Origin: an uncultured Clostridia bacterium
GTDB lineage: Bacteria > Bacillota > Clostridia > TANB77 > CAG-508
DNA length: 38,844 bases
Direction of reading: 5' to 3'
Assembly (NCBI GenBank): GCA_947624655.1
Contig: CANQLH010000020.1
Coordinates: forward strand, 1 to 38,844
How positions within the stretch are numbered: the first letter of the stretch is position 1; every line of letters begins with the position of its first letter. This document shows positions 17,400 through 27,839 of the stretch, piece after piece. The notes beneath the pieces were generated by a model. It did not search any database. It saw nothing but the letters and a program-made list of their open reading frames with translations, and was not told the DNA's origin. The translations under genes and the position numbers were made by a program.

Positions 17400-18932
17400 A
17401 TGAAAAAGTCAGTTATTAAGAACTGTTTAATAGTATTAGGCTTCATAATAATTGCAAGTGGAGATGTATTCATACAAGAACTTTCAAATCTTGATGAAGT
17501 ATGGATATATAACTTTGCAAGATGTATTCATGATGGATTATTGCCTTATAAAGAATTTAGTATGATTATAACACCATTGTTCCCGATGATTTGTTCAGTA
17601 TTTTTACATATATTTGGAAATGAAATGGTGGTGCTTAGATTTTTAGAAGTAGTAGAAATAGCAGTTATATTATTTATGATATACAAAGTATTAACAAGAC
17701 TAAAATTAAATAAGTATCTATCTCTAATAATACTACTTCGGAATATATTATATTCATTCTAGTATATTTTGTCTTGACTATAATTGGTGTGTACTTTTAG
17801 TTACACTAATAATATTGTATATCGAATTAAAATATGTAGATGAGGGGATAAAGCTTAATATAAAAAAAGATATAGCTTTAGGGATTTTAGCACGGAACTG
17901 CAATACTAATAAAGCAAACAACAGGACTTGTACTATCTTTAGTATTTATTGGATATAAGATATTAGAGCTTAAAGATAAAAAACAAATTAAAGAATTATT
18001 AAAGATATTTTTATTTAGACGGAATTGGAGTATTGATACCAGTTTTGGTATTTGCAATTTATCTTACATGTAATAATATTTGGACGGATTTTATTGATTA
18101 TACGATTCTAGGAGTACAAAAATTTTCTAATAGCAAAAGTTATTTTGGATTATTACAAAGTAGTGACTTTACAACGAGAATATTAGCGTATTTAGCTCCA
18201 GCAATCTTTGTAGCAATTTTTGTAATTTACATAGTGTCAATTTTTAATAAAGAGTTAAGAGAAAAAGAATGGCTTAATAAGATGCAGTTACTTTTAGTAT
18301 ATAGTGTGGCATCAGTCGTAGTTATTTATCCAATAGCAGATAGAGTTCATTTTTCAATTGGTACAATTTGTGTATTTTTAACAGGAATATATTTGGTGTA
18401 TAATCTAATATTATATGTAAAAAGCAAAATAACAAGTAAAAAAGTAATATATGGCGTAAAAATGTTTTTAAAAGCTATTACTGTATTATTATTTATACTA
18501 TATATTTTGCACGCAATACTTGTATTAATTGGATTTAAAATGGCAATAAACGGCCAAAAGCAATTAGAACATTTTAATGGTATTTATACAGATGAAGGAT
18601 TATATAACAGAATATCAATAGTTGATGAATATATACTTAAAAAAGAAAAAGAAGGAAAGAAAGTATATATTTTAGACACAACTGCGCCTATGTTCAATAT
18701 ACCAATAAATAGATATTACAAAAACTATGATATGTTAAATCTTGGAAATCTTGGAAGCAGAGCAGAAGAAGGTATAATTGAGGATATAAAAAGTAAAGAT
18801 AATATTTTGATGCTTGTTTTAAAAAATGAGTATTCAAGAAATTGGCAATTCCCACGTAAGATTGAACAATATGTAATGCAGAATTATAACTATTTAGAAG
18901 AAATAGAATTATATAATGTTTATATAAAGTAA
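17400..18932 (+). CDS. GT-C-like multi-pass membrane protein, with three CGGN +1 sites
   Basis: A 509-residue polytopic membrane protein in four frame segments. The extra Cs are at 17739 (CTT-CGGA), 17893 (GCA-CGGA) and 18020 (AGA-CGGA); skipping each rebuilds ILL-GIYYIHSS, ILA-GTAILIKQTTG and LFR-GIGVLIPV. The N-terminus with an acidic pair after the first helix (NLDEVWIYNFARC) and PYKEFSMIITPLFP is like GT-C glycosyltransferases of the PMT/ArnT type that use lipid-linked sugars. It is a paralogue of the unbroken protein at 21877 (compare TDEITLFY and YKEVNVLVTPLF). About 10 hydrophobic segments; a soluble C-terminal part of about 120 residues. Starts 15 bp after ruvB. Donor and acceptor unknown. 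Confidence 0.82.
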
Positions 18933-18941
18933 TTGTTATAT

Positions 18942-18968
18942 AAAGGTTTATGGGCAACCTTTTAAAAA
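18942..18968 (+). terminator. possible terminator
   Basis: AAAGGTT (18942-18948) pairs with AACCTTT (18956-18962) shortly after the membrane-protein stop. The following tract is only partly T-rich. Confidence 0.4.
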
Positions 18969-19033
18969 CCTAAATCTATTATACAAGGAGAATATGATTA
19001 TTTAATTTATTGAATATATCATATAAGTAAAAA

Positions 19034-19588
19034 ATGAAATTATTATTACATACTTGCTGTGCACCTTGTAGTGTATATTGCATAGATACTTTAAGAAAAG
19101 AAGGCATAGAACCAACTGTATATTGGTATAACCCTAATATTCATCCATATATGGAATACAAAGCAAGAAGAGATACTTTAAAAGAATATGCAAAGTCAAT
19201 AGAAGTTGAAGCAATATTTGAAGAAGAATATGGCTTAAGAGAATTTTGCAAAAATGTAGCAAACGATTTAGAAAATAGATGTGCAAATTATTGCTATAAA
19301 GTAAGATTAGAACAAACAGCAAAATATGCTGTGAAAAATGGATATGATGCAATTAGCACGACTCTATTAGTGAGTCCATATCAAAAGCATGATATTTTAA
19401 AGAAACAAGCAGAAGATATTGCAAAAAAATACGGATTAGAATTTGTTTATAGAGATTTTAGAGTAGGCTTTAGAGAAGGGCAAGCCAAGGCAAGAGAACT
19501 TGGGCTATATATGCAAAAATATTGTGGATGTATATTTTCAGAGGAAGATAGGTATCAAAAACAAATTGAAAAAGATAAAGAAAAATAA
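19034..19588 (+). CDS. queH: epoxyqueuosine reductase QueH
   Basis: A 184-residue protein with the QueH (DUF208) cysteine pattern: LLLHTCCAPCS at the N-terminus, CANYCYK near residue 80, and YCGCIFSEEDRY near the C-terminus. QueH performs the last step of queuosine synthesis in tRNA, reducing epoxyqueuosine to queuosine with a metal and [4Fe-4S] cofactor. No good ribosome binding site precedes the ATG. AAGGAG lies about 45 bp upstream, ahead of a four-codon frame, which could be a leader. The last 20 codons are repeated in diverged form at 20322-20390 beyond the Fic gene, implying that the 3' end was replaced by an insertion. Confidence 0.92.
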   Translation: MKLLLHTCCAPCSVYCIDTLRKEGIEPTVYWYNPNIHPYMEYKARRDTLKEYAKSIEVEAIFEEEYGLREFCKNVANDLENRCANYCYKVRLEQTAKYAVKNGYDAISTTLLVSPYQKHDILKKQAEDIAKKYGLEFVYRDFRVGFREGQAKARELGLYMQKYCGCIFSEEDRYQKQIEKDKEK

Positions 19589-19703
19589 TGAAATTGTCGC
19601 TCCACTGGTGACACAATTAAGCTGGACTAATAATTTAATGATTTTGAGTATGACGAAAACTATGAAAGAAAAAGGATTTTATATACAAGGAGGAAATATA
19701 TGA
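19587..19703 (+). pseudogene. fragment of a DUF1016 (YhcG-type PDDEXK) nuclease gene
   Basis: The frame reads NEIVAPLVTQLSWTNNLMIL then SMTKTMKEKGFYI, characteristic of the DUF1016 N-terminal domain. Only about 38 residues remain out of a usual 300 or more, with no nuclease domain. The fragment starts at the queH stop and its end supplies the AAGGAGG site for the Fic gene. Confidence 0.75.
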
Positions 19704-20314
19704 TATTAAAAAATAAGTTAGGATTAGATAATGAAATAGAACTTGCTAAAGAGGAAGAAAAAATAACAAAATTAAAAGCGATAGAATTATTTGAAACTGG
19801 AAAATTAGAAGAGTTTGAAGTTGGAACTTTTCAAGGTTTATCTCAAATTCACAAATTTTTATTTGAAGATATATATGAATTTGCAGGGAAGATAAGGACT
19901 GAAAACATTTCTAAAAGTAACTTTAGATTTGCTTCAGTAATGTATTTGGAAGAGGCTTTAGAAAAAATAGATAAAATGCCACAGTCAAATTTTGATGAAA
20001 TTATTGAAAAATATGTTGAGATGAATATTGCTCATCCATTTAGAGAGGGAAATGGGAGAAGTACAAGAATTTGGCTTGACATGATTTTAAAAAAAGAACT
20101 AGGTAAAGTTATTGATTGGAGTAAAATAGATAAAGAAGATTATCTGTTAGCTATGGAAAGAAGTCCAATTAAAAATATGGAAATTAAGATTTTATTACAA
20201 AATGCATTGACTGATAAAATAAATGATAGAGAAGTTTATATGAAAGGTATTGATGCAAGTTATCATTACGAAGGATATAATTTATATAAAGCAAAAGATT
20301 TAAAAAATAATTAA
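19700..20314 (+). CDS. Fic-domain protein adenylyltransferase, class III type
   Basis: A 204-residue Fic protein. The catalytic loop is HPFREGNGRSTR (about residues 113-124), a full match to HxFx(D/E)GNGRxxR, so it should bind ATP and transfer AMP (or another nucleotide) to a Ser/Thr/Tyr target. Upstream FQGLSQIHKFLFEDIYEFAG is the typical Fic helix leading to the flap KIRTENISKSNFRFA. Near the C-terminus SYHYEG matches the inhibitory (S/T)xxxE(G/N) motif, as in self-inhibited class III proteins. No separate antitoxin is seen. AAGGAGGAAATAT precedes the ATG. It lies in a roughly 0.75-kb insertion at the 3' end of queH. Confidence 0.93.
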   Translation: MILKNKLGLDNEIELAKEEEKITKLKAIELFETGKLEEFEVGTFQGLSQIHKFLFEDIYEFAGKIRTENISKSNFRFASVMYLEEALEKIDKMPQSNFDEIIEKYVEMNIAHPFREGNGRSTRIWLDMILKKELGKVIDWSKIDKEDYLLAMERSPIKNMEIKILLQNALTDKINDREVYMKGIDASYHYEGYNLYKAKDLKNN

Positions 20315-20321
20315 TGTGGTC

Positions 20322-20390
20322 ATATATATTGCAGAAGAAGACAGATACCAAAAGCAAATTAAAAAAGAGATAATAAATAAAAGGGGATAA
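20322..20390 (+). repeat. diverged second copy of the queH 3' end
   Basis: The frame reads YIAEEDRYQKQIKKEIINKRG then stop, against IFSEEDRYQKQIEKDKEK at the end of queH. Many differences are synonymous, so both derive from functional queH sequence. This is probably the original queH 3' end, displaced by the insertion that carries the Fic gene. Confidence 0.75.
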
Positions 20391-20397
20391 ATTCAGA

Positions 20398-21495
20398 ATG
20401 AATCAAAAAGAGCAAGAATTAAAAAAAATAGAAAATTTTTTCAAGATTGATGCGGAAATAAAAAATTCACTTTGGAAATTAGCACCAACAGAAATGGATG
20501 ATTATGATGAAGAAAGCAGAATTAAATATGTTGATAAACTTATGAAAAAATTAGAGGATTTTCAAATTGAATTTGTAGGTATATGTAAAGACTGGGGAGG
20601 AGACAAAAAAGCAGTAATAGAAAAATTTTCTCAAATAAAAAATAATCTTATTAATTTCAATTACTCATTTGGCGATATTAAGGAGTTATATAAAGAAAAT
20701 TTTTCAGATATGAGTGAGAGGTTAATAGAAACCGTGAAGAGAACATTTGAGGGATATGATTTGTTTAAACCAATTTCCCCTAAAAATGATATTATTCAAA
20801 GTTCAAGAACAATAAATGAATTATTACATATTTTTAGTTTTTCTATTATTAATAATGAAAACTTAATGAAAAGTATGCCAATTATTAGCAAGAAGGCAAA
20901 TGACTTCCAATATTTAATAACATTATATGGAGAAGAAACTGATTTATCTAAAAATATATTTGATAGTTTCCCAAGTGATTTATTTGTTGGCGAAACTGAT
21001 ATACTTGCAATGAAGGAAAAGATTCTAATGATGGTTAGGTACAGAGGTCATGCATTGATAATGGATATAGATGAAACTAATACAGAAGATATAGTAAAAT
21101 ATTTTATCCATAATGTATGTGATAGAAAAAAAGCAGAACAATTACCAGGAATAAGTAAAATTACTGAAAATGGAGCAAGAGGTATATTTAAAGCTCCAAG
21201 GGAAGAAACAATTCAGCGTCTATTTGAGCTTATAGAAAAAATCCCAGTAGATTCTGAGATTTTGAAGGAAGATGAGATAGATGAGACAGAAATTGAAGCT
21301 CAAAACTTCGAGAGGGAAAATATATTTGGAGTTCAAGATGCTAGAGATATGGTTATGGAAAAAGGAGAAAATGGAAGAAGAATTAGTAAGATAGACAAAT
21401 TGCAAAAAAGTATGAAAAATGCTATGAACTTTTTACAGAATAAATTTAGAAATTTATTTTCAAAAAATGAAGGAGAAGATTTATATGACAGATGA
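20398..21495 (+). CDS. unknown 365-aa helical protein
   Basis: A soluble, charged, mostly helical protein. Visible stretches are CKDWGGDKKAVIEKFSQIK (about 62-80), a YRGHALIMDIDETNTEDIVK region (about 218-237), ENGARGIFKAPREETIQ (about 260), and a basic C-terminal coiled-coil-like tail (SKIDKLQKSMKNAMNFLQNK). No membrane segment and no recognised catalytic motif. AAGGGGATAA precedes the ATG. The next gene overlaps its last 11 bp. Family not recognised. Confidence 0.65.
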   Translation: MNQKEQELKKIENFFKIDAEIKNSLWKLAPTEMDDYDEESRIKYVDKLMKKLEDFQIEFVGICKDWGGDKKAVIEKFSQIKNNLINFNYSFGDIKELYKENFSDMSERLIETVKRTFEGYDLFKPISPKNDIIQSSRTINELLHIFSFSIINNENLMKSMPIISKKANDFQYLITLYGEETDLSKNIFDSFPSDLFVGETDILAMKEKILMMVRYRGHALIMDIDETNTEDIVKYFIHNVCDRKKAEQLPGISKITENGARGIFKAPREETIQRLFELIEKIPVDSEILKEDEIDETEIEAQNFERENIFGVQDARDMVMEKGENGRRISKIDKLQKSMKNAMNFLQNKFRNLFSKNEGEDLYDR

Positions 21496-21787
21496 ATTAG
21501 AAATGTGCGATGTTGCAAAAGAAACTATTGAAATATTAAAATATTTTGATACAGAATTCACTTCAAAAATTTCGAATAATTTTTTAAATCAATTAAGAGA
21601 ATTAGCTAAAAAATCTAAAAAAGATGTAGTTATAGATAAAACTGTTGAATTAAAAAATCAAAAAGTATCAAATGAGTGCAAAGATTTAATATCTATGTTA
21701 TATTATCAATATATTGCAAATGAAGAAGAAAAGAAAAAAATTATAGATATTTGGTCAAGTAATGATGTTTTATATCAAAAAAGATAA
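21485..21787 (+). CDS. unknown 100-aa protein, coupled to the preceding gene
   Basis: A small acidic helical protein starting MTDELEMCDVAKETIEILKY and ending in a charged helix (NEEEKKKIIDIWSSNDVLYQ). ATG 21485 is preferred over the in-frame codon at 21467 because GGAGAAGATTTAT precedes it. The 11-bp overlap with the upstream gene suggests coupled translation and a joint function. Not recognised. Confidence 0.6.
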   Translation: MTDELEMCDVAKETIEILKYFDTEFTSKISNNFLNQLRELAKKSKKDVVIDKTVELKNQKVSNECKDLISMLYYQYIANEEEKKKIIDIWSSNDVLYQKR

Positions 21788-21876
21788 ACAATGATGTAAA
21801 ACAAATAGAATAAAAACAGTAGAAAAAATTTGATAATTGTGATATATAAATAGATAGAAATACTTAGGAGAAATGT

Positions 21877-23298
21877 ATGAAAGTATTGGAAGTTATAAAA
21901 AAACATGAAAAGATAATTGTATCAATTGTTTTATTAATAATAACAATGGGGGTAATACTAAATAATCCAATAAAGCAAACAGATGAGATTACATTATTTT
22001 ATGAAACATTTAAAATGAATAATGGACATCCAATATATAAAGAAGTAAATGTATTAGTAACACCTTTATTCTTTTATATAGGGGTACTATTGCTTAAAAT
22101 CTTTTCTCCAACTTATTTGACATATAGAATATTTGGAACAGTTATTTGGGTATACCTATTCTATAATATATATTCATTGCTGTGCACTTTAAAAGTAAAC
22201 AAAAAACTGACATTTTTAACACTTGCACTCATGCCGATATTCCTAAGAAATGCAATTGTTATGGGTGCAAATTACAACATATTAGCAATAGCCTTAATCT
22301 TATTTGCAACTAATCTATATTTAAAATGTGAAAATAAAGATATTAAATCATATATAACTCAAGGAATTTTAATATTCCTGATATTTATGACCAAACAAAA
22401 CATTGGAGGGTATTATGCAATTGCACTTGTTATTTTAGAATTTAATAATTCAAATACAATAAAAGAAAAAATAAAGAACATATTTCTATTAGCTTTGCCA
22501 ACAATAATTGGATTTAGTGCGTATTTAATATATCTTTATTTTGCAAATTCATTATACAATTTTATAGATTATGTATTTTTGGGAATGCTTGAATTTCAAA
22601 GAGACATGAAGATAGAAACAGGCATAATACTAATCTCATTAATAAATATAATTCCAGTAACTATTAGAATGTTAAAAAAGAGAACTGACAAAAATCAAGA
22701 GATTCTCTTTATTATTTCAATTATAATGCTACTTATATCATATCCTATATTTTGTGATTACCATTCTAGAATTGCACTAATATTTAGTATAATATCATTT
22801 GTATATCTAATTAATGTATTATATAATGAAAAGAAAATATTGAATTACATAATAGTAGTTACAACAGTAATTTTGGTAATATACAATATTGTATATTCAG
22901 CTCTTGGAATGGCTAATTGGAGCAAAAATTACGTAAAGGATACAAGCACACCATATTATGGAGTGGTTTATAATGAGGAAATTTATAATGTAATAAGACT
23001 AATTGAATTCTACATTAAAAGCACAGGAAAAAAAGTCGTCTTTTTCTCTCCAATCTCAAGCATATATAATTTAGAACTTAACACTACAAATGGAATACTA
23101 GATTTACCAGTAGTAGGAAATGTGGGCTTAAATGGAGAAGAAAAATTAATTAATGCAATAAAAAATCTAGAAGAAGGTACATTAATCATCAAAACAAGAG
23201 CTGGGCTTCAGCAAGAATATAGTGGAGTACATGAATTTATAGAAAAGAATTACAAAAAAATATATACACTTATGGATAGATTAGAGGTATATGAATAA
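21877..23298 (+). CDS. GT-C-like multi-pass membrane protein, no frameshift
   Basis: A 473-residue protein with about 11 membrane segments. After the first helix comes KQTDEITLFYETFKMNNG with an acidic pair, then YKEVNVLVTPLF, as in the paralogue at 17400. RNAIVMGANYNILA and MTKQNIGGYY are mid-protein loops also matched in the paralogue. The C-terminal 110 residues are soluble. It likely belongs to the GT39/PMT-like membrane glycosyltransferases. It contains no CGG in frame and reads straight through, so it serves as an internal control for the frameshifted paralogue. AGGAG precedes the ATG. Confidence 0.8.
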   Translation: MKVLEVIKKHEKIIVSIVLLIITMGVILNNPIKQTDEITLFYETFKMNNGHPIYKEVNVLVTPLFFYIGVLLLKIFSPTYLTYRIFGTVIWVYLFYNIYSLLCTLKVNKKLTFLTLALMPIFLRNAIVMGANYNILAIALILFATNLYLKCENKDIKSYITQGILIFLIFMTKQNIGGYYAIALVILEFNNSNTIKEKIKNIFLLALPTIIGFSAYLIYLYFANSLYNFIDYVFLGMLEFQRDMKIETGIILISLINIIPVTIRMLKKRTDKNQEILFIISIIMLLISYPIFCDYHSRIALIFSIISFVYLINVLYNEKKILNYIIVVTTVILVIYNIVYSALGMANWSKNYVKDTSTPYYGVVYNEEIYNVIRLIEFYIKSTGKKVVFFSPISSIYNLELNTTNGILDLPVVGNVGLNGEEKLINAIKNLEEGTLIIKTRAGLQQEYSGVHEFIEKNYKKIYTLMDRLEVYE

Positions 23299-23313
23299 AA
23301 GGAGATAATACAA

Positions 23314-24953
23314 ATGAGAATAATAATTGCTATAATATTTTGTTTAATTTTGCCATTTGGTGTACTGATTAAACCGATAGTAGAAAACATAAAGGACCAA
23401 AAAGGTATTAAGAATTTTTTCAAAGACAATAAGATAGAGATAATACTATTTTTTACATTAATTATTCGGAAGCCTAGTTAGATTAATAGGTATAGATAAA
23501 GTACCAAATGCACTAAATGTTGACGAAGCATCAAGTGGGTATGATGCATTTTCTTTAATGAAATATGGAATAGACAGAGCAGGAAATAGACTACCTGTTG
23601 AATTATACGCTTGGGGAAGTGGACAAAGCGTTTTATATTCTTATATTATGATACCGTTTTTATTGTTAGAAGGTCTAACACTTTATACAATGAGACTTCC
23701 TATGGCTTTAATTGGTATAGCTTCGTTATATATGATGTACTATTTGCTAAAAAATATTTTTGACGATAAAAAAATTGCATTAGTTGGAGTTATGTTTTTT
23801 GCAATATGCCCATGGCATATAATGAAAAGTAGATGGGGAATGGAATGTAATATATTCCCAGACTTAATTTTACTTGCATGTTTACTTCTTGTTTTAGGTT
23901 TAAAAAAGAAAAAGACAATTTTACAGGTATTATCATTTATAGTATTAGGCTTGTCTAGCTATTCTTATGGGACAGCATACTTTTTCTTGCCAGTATTTGT
24001 AATAATTACACTTGTTTATTTAGTAAGAAAAAAAGAGCTACCTATAAAAAGGGCTATAATATATTTAGGAATAGTTGCAATAGTTTCTTTTCCTATGATA
24101 ATATATGTTATAATTAATACATTTGGCCTAGAACAAATAAATATAGGAATAACAATACCAACATTAAAAGTAGTTAGATATAAGCAAGTATCAACCATAT
24201 TTCATAACAATATAATAATAAACTGCTTGATAAATATGAAAGATATGATAAAACTTCTTGTATTTCAAGATGATGGGTTTTATTGGAATGCTATACCACA
24301 ATACCGGTATGTTTTACCTTATAAGTATTGTATTTTTTGCAATTGGTATAGTTTGTGCTATAAAAAAATATAAAAAAAATAAATATAATCAGATAATGAA
24401 TATATGGATGCTTTCTTCATTAATTGTGGGATTATTCTTAGAGATAAATATTAATAGATTTAATATAATAATGATACCATGTGTGTATTACATAGTCTTA
24501 GGGATATATTTTGTAATAAGTCAAAAAAGAAAGATACTATTAGTATTAATTGCAATAATGTATATTATAATGTTCGGATTTTTTATGAAAGATTATATAA
24601 CACAAGACAGTAATAGCGAGTTTACATTTACGTCTGGACTTGAAGAGGTAGTAGAATTTTGCGAAAATTCAGATGTACAAAATGTGTATTGTATACCATT
24701 TAATAATGAACCATTTATATATTTCTTATTCTATGGACAATATGATGTAAATACTTATATTGATACAGTTCAATATAATAGAAAGGATGGAACATTTGGT
24801 AATATAAAATCTTTTGGAAAATATAATTTTTACTTGCCAACAAAAATGAAGGAAAATAGCTTAGTAATTCTTCCAAAAGGAGAATTTATAGACTATGGCC
24901 TTGAAGTAAAAAATAAGGTAACAATAAATCAATTTGATATATATGAGTATTAG
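23314..24953 (+). CDS. GT39/ArnT-type membrane glycosyltransferase-like protein, with two CGGN +1 sites
   Basis: A 545-residue polytopic protein over three frame segments. The extra Cs are at 23467 (ATT-CGGA) and 24305 (TAC-CGGT). Skipping them gives FTLII-GSLVRLIG and NAIPQY-GMFYLISIV. The first extracytoplasmic loop contains ALNVDEASSGYDAFSL, with the acidic residues expected of the GT-C active site, followed by ELYAWGSGQSVLY. SRWGMECNIFPDLILL is a further conserved loop. The short N-terminal frame carries the first two helices. RBS is AAAGGAGATAATAC, 15 bp after the upstream gene, so the two are probably one operon. The sugar donor is probably polyprenyl-linked; the acceptor is unknown. 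Confidence 0.85.
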
Positions 24954-25088
24954 AAAGCATCAAGTATAAAAATTTGTGTATTATATTAGATTAAGTGGTT
25001 TATAGGTAGTTCCAATTAAAAACCTAAATAAAATTTAAAAGTTAATGAGTATGTAAGTATTCATATTAACAAAGATAGGAAGTCTAAA

Positions 25089-27800
25089 ATGAGCAAAGTT
25101 GTAATAATTGACGGAAATAGCATATTAAATAGAGCATTTTACGGAATAATGGGAAGCAATATGCTAAAAACTGAAGACGGAACATATACAAATGCTGTAT
25201 ATGGTTTCTTAGCAATCATGTTTAAAATACTTGAAAATATTGAACCTGAATATTTGGGAGTAGCCTTTGATATGAAAGCACCTACATTTAGACATGAAAT
25301 GTATAAGGAATATAAGGGCACAAGAAAAGGTATGCCAGAAGAACTTGCAGAGCAAATGCCATTAATAAAAGAAGTGCTTTCAGCAATGAATATAAAAATC
25401 ATTGAACAAGAAGGTTATGAAGCAGACGATATAATAGGAACAATATCTAAAATGGCACGGACGAAGAGGACATGATGTAACTATTCTTTCAGGGGATAGA
25501 GATACATTCCAACTTGCAACAGATAGGATAACAATTAGAATTCCTAGAACGAAAGCACGGAAAAACTGAGGAAGATGATTATAATAAAGAAAAAGTAATA
25601 GAACAATACGGAATTGAACCTAAACAGTTAATAGAAGTAAAAGGATTAATGGGAGATAAATCAGATAATATACCAGGTATTAGTGGTATAGGAGAAAAAA
25701 CAGCATTAAACATCATAAAAAAATATAAAACTATTGATAAATTATATGAACAAATAGAAGCACGGAAAAGCAAAAGAAATAAAAGGAAAGCTAAGAGAAA
25801 AAATAATAGATGGAAAAGAAATGGCAATTCTTTCAAGAACCCTAGGAACAATAAATACTAAAAGCCCAATAAATGTAACAATGGATGACTTAAAGGTAAA
25901 AGAATGGGACAAAGAAAAAGTATTAGAATTATTTACAAAACTAAGGTTTAATAAGTATATAGATAGATTTTCTTTAAGAAATGAAAAGAATAAAGTAAAT
26001 CCATTAGATGAAATAGAAATAAAAGAAAATTTAAGTGAAGGTGATTTGCAAAGCTTAGTAAATCAAATAAATAAAGATAAACAAATAATCTATTATATTG
26101 GAACTATTGAAGATGAGAATCAAGCAAACATTATAAAAAAAGAAATATGTAATATTAGCATAATTATTGGAGATAAAGTTTATTATATAGACAATGTTGA
26201 AACAATAAAAAAATATTTTAAAAATATTTTCGAAGATGAAAGTATAAAAAAGATAGGAGATAATCTAAAGCAAGATTATATTATTCTAAAGCAGAATGAT
26301 ATTGAGCTAAGAGGCTTTGAGTATGATGCAGGTATTGCAGGATATATTATAGATTCGATAAAAAATAAGTATGATATAGAAACATTAGCTTTAAGATATC
26401 TAAATATAGAAATATCATCATTGATAACGAAAGAAAAAAATCAAGAGCAGATTAATTTATTTGATATGACAAACGAGAAGAATATAAATAGTGAAGAAGA
26501 AAAGCAAAAAAGCATTATGTATGCTTATTGTATAAATAAGCTCTATCCTATAACGATGAAATTTATTGAAGAACAAGGAGAAACAAAACTTTTTAAAGAA
26601 ATAGAAATGCCAACAGCAAAAGTTTTGGCTAAAATGCAATATAATGGAATATATATAAATAAAGATGAATTAATAGAATATGGCCGAAATCTTAAATTTG
26701 AGATTGAAGAAAAAACAAATAAGATATATAATTTATGTGGTCAAGAATTTAATATAAACTCTACAAAGCAACTAGGAAAAATACTTTTTGAAGACTTAAA
26801 ATTACCAGTACAAAAGAAAGGTAAAAGTGGATATTCAACTGATGTTGAAGTCTTAGAAAAATTAAGAGAAGAACATCCTGTAATAAACGAATTATTAGAT
26901 TATAGGCAACTTATGAAACTTAATTCAACTTATGTAGAGGGAATGTTACCATATATTAATTCTAAAACCAATAGAATACATTCATATTTTCATCAGACAG
27001 TTACAGCAACAGGAAGAATTAGTAGCACTGAACCAAATCTTCAAAATATACCAACAAGATTTGAACTGGGTAAACAACTTAGAAAAGTATTTAAGCCAAA
27101 GGAAGGATGCATATTTGTTGATGCGGATTATTCTCAAGTAGAACTTAGAGTATTTGCACATATATCTGGGGATAAAAATATGATTGAAGCTTTCAAAAAT
27201 GGAACTGACATTCATAGAGAAGTTGCATCAAAGGTATTTAATAAGCCACTAGACGAAGTAACTCATGAAGAAAGAGAAAAAGCAAAAGCAGTAAACTTTG
27301 GTATAGTATATGGAATAAGTGATTTTGGCTTAGGAGAACAAATAAAAGTATCTAGAAAAGTTGCAAAAGAATATATTGAGGAATATTTAAGAAAATATTC
27401 AGGAATAAAAGAATATATGGATAAAATAGATGAAGTTGCAAAAGAAAAAGGATATGTTACAACTATATTTGGTAGAAGAAGAAATATACCAGAACTTAAA
27501 TCTCAAAACTATTTGGTTAGACAATTTGGAAGTAGAGCTGCATTAAATATGCCTATACAAGGAACAGCAGCAGATATAATGAAGCTCGCTATGATAGAAG
27601 TTGACAAGAGATTAGAAGAATTAGGTCTTAAGTCAAAGTTACTACTTCAAATACACGATGAACTTTTATTAGAAGTACCAATGGAAGAAGAAAATGAGGT
27701 AAAAGAATTATTAAAAAATTCAATGGAAAATATAGTTAAATTAAAAGTACCACTAATTGCAGAAGTAACAACTGCTAGTGATTGGTATGGTTGTAAATAA
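25089..27800 (+). CDS. polA: DNA polymerase I, with three CGGN +1 sites in the 5' nuclease domain
   Basis: A full PolA of 902 residues over four frame segments. The 5' nuclease domain (1 to about 290) has GYEADDIIG, SGDRDTFQL and MGDKSDNIPGI. The breaks are at C25458, C25558 and C25763, all GCA-CGGA; skipping them gives KMA-GRRGHDVTIL, RTKA-GKTEEDDY and QIEA-GKAKEIKGKL. The middle 3'-5' exonuclease-like domain lacks a clear DxE motif, so proofreading is probably absent, as in Bacillus PolA. Polymerase motifs are DADYSQVELR (A), KAVNFGIVYG (B) and QIHDELLLEV (C). Without decoding of all three sites no polymerase domain would be joined to the start. It repairs DNA and removes Okazaki primers. 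Confidence 0.97.
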
Positions 27801-27839
27801 AGGCGAATATAACAAAAGACAAAAAAACATAAGGAGGGA

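Noticed and set aside
17400-18932. Treating the pieces of broken genes as separate small genes
   Set aside because: The downstream pieces have no start codon with a ribosome binding site at the break, and the pieces together give the normal domain order and length.
19500-19703. 67-residue ORF starting inside queH as a gene
   Set aside because: Its first half is queH out of frame; only the 3' half is meaningful, as a DUF1016 fragment.
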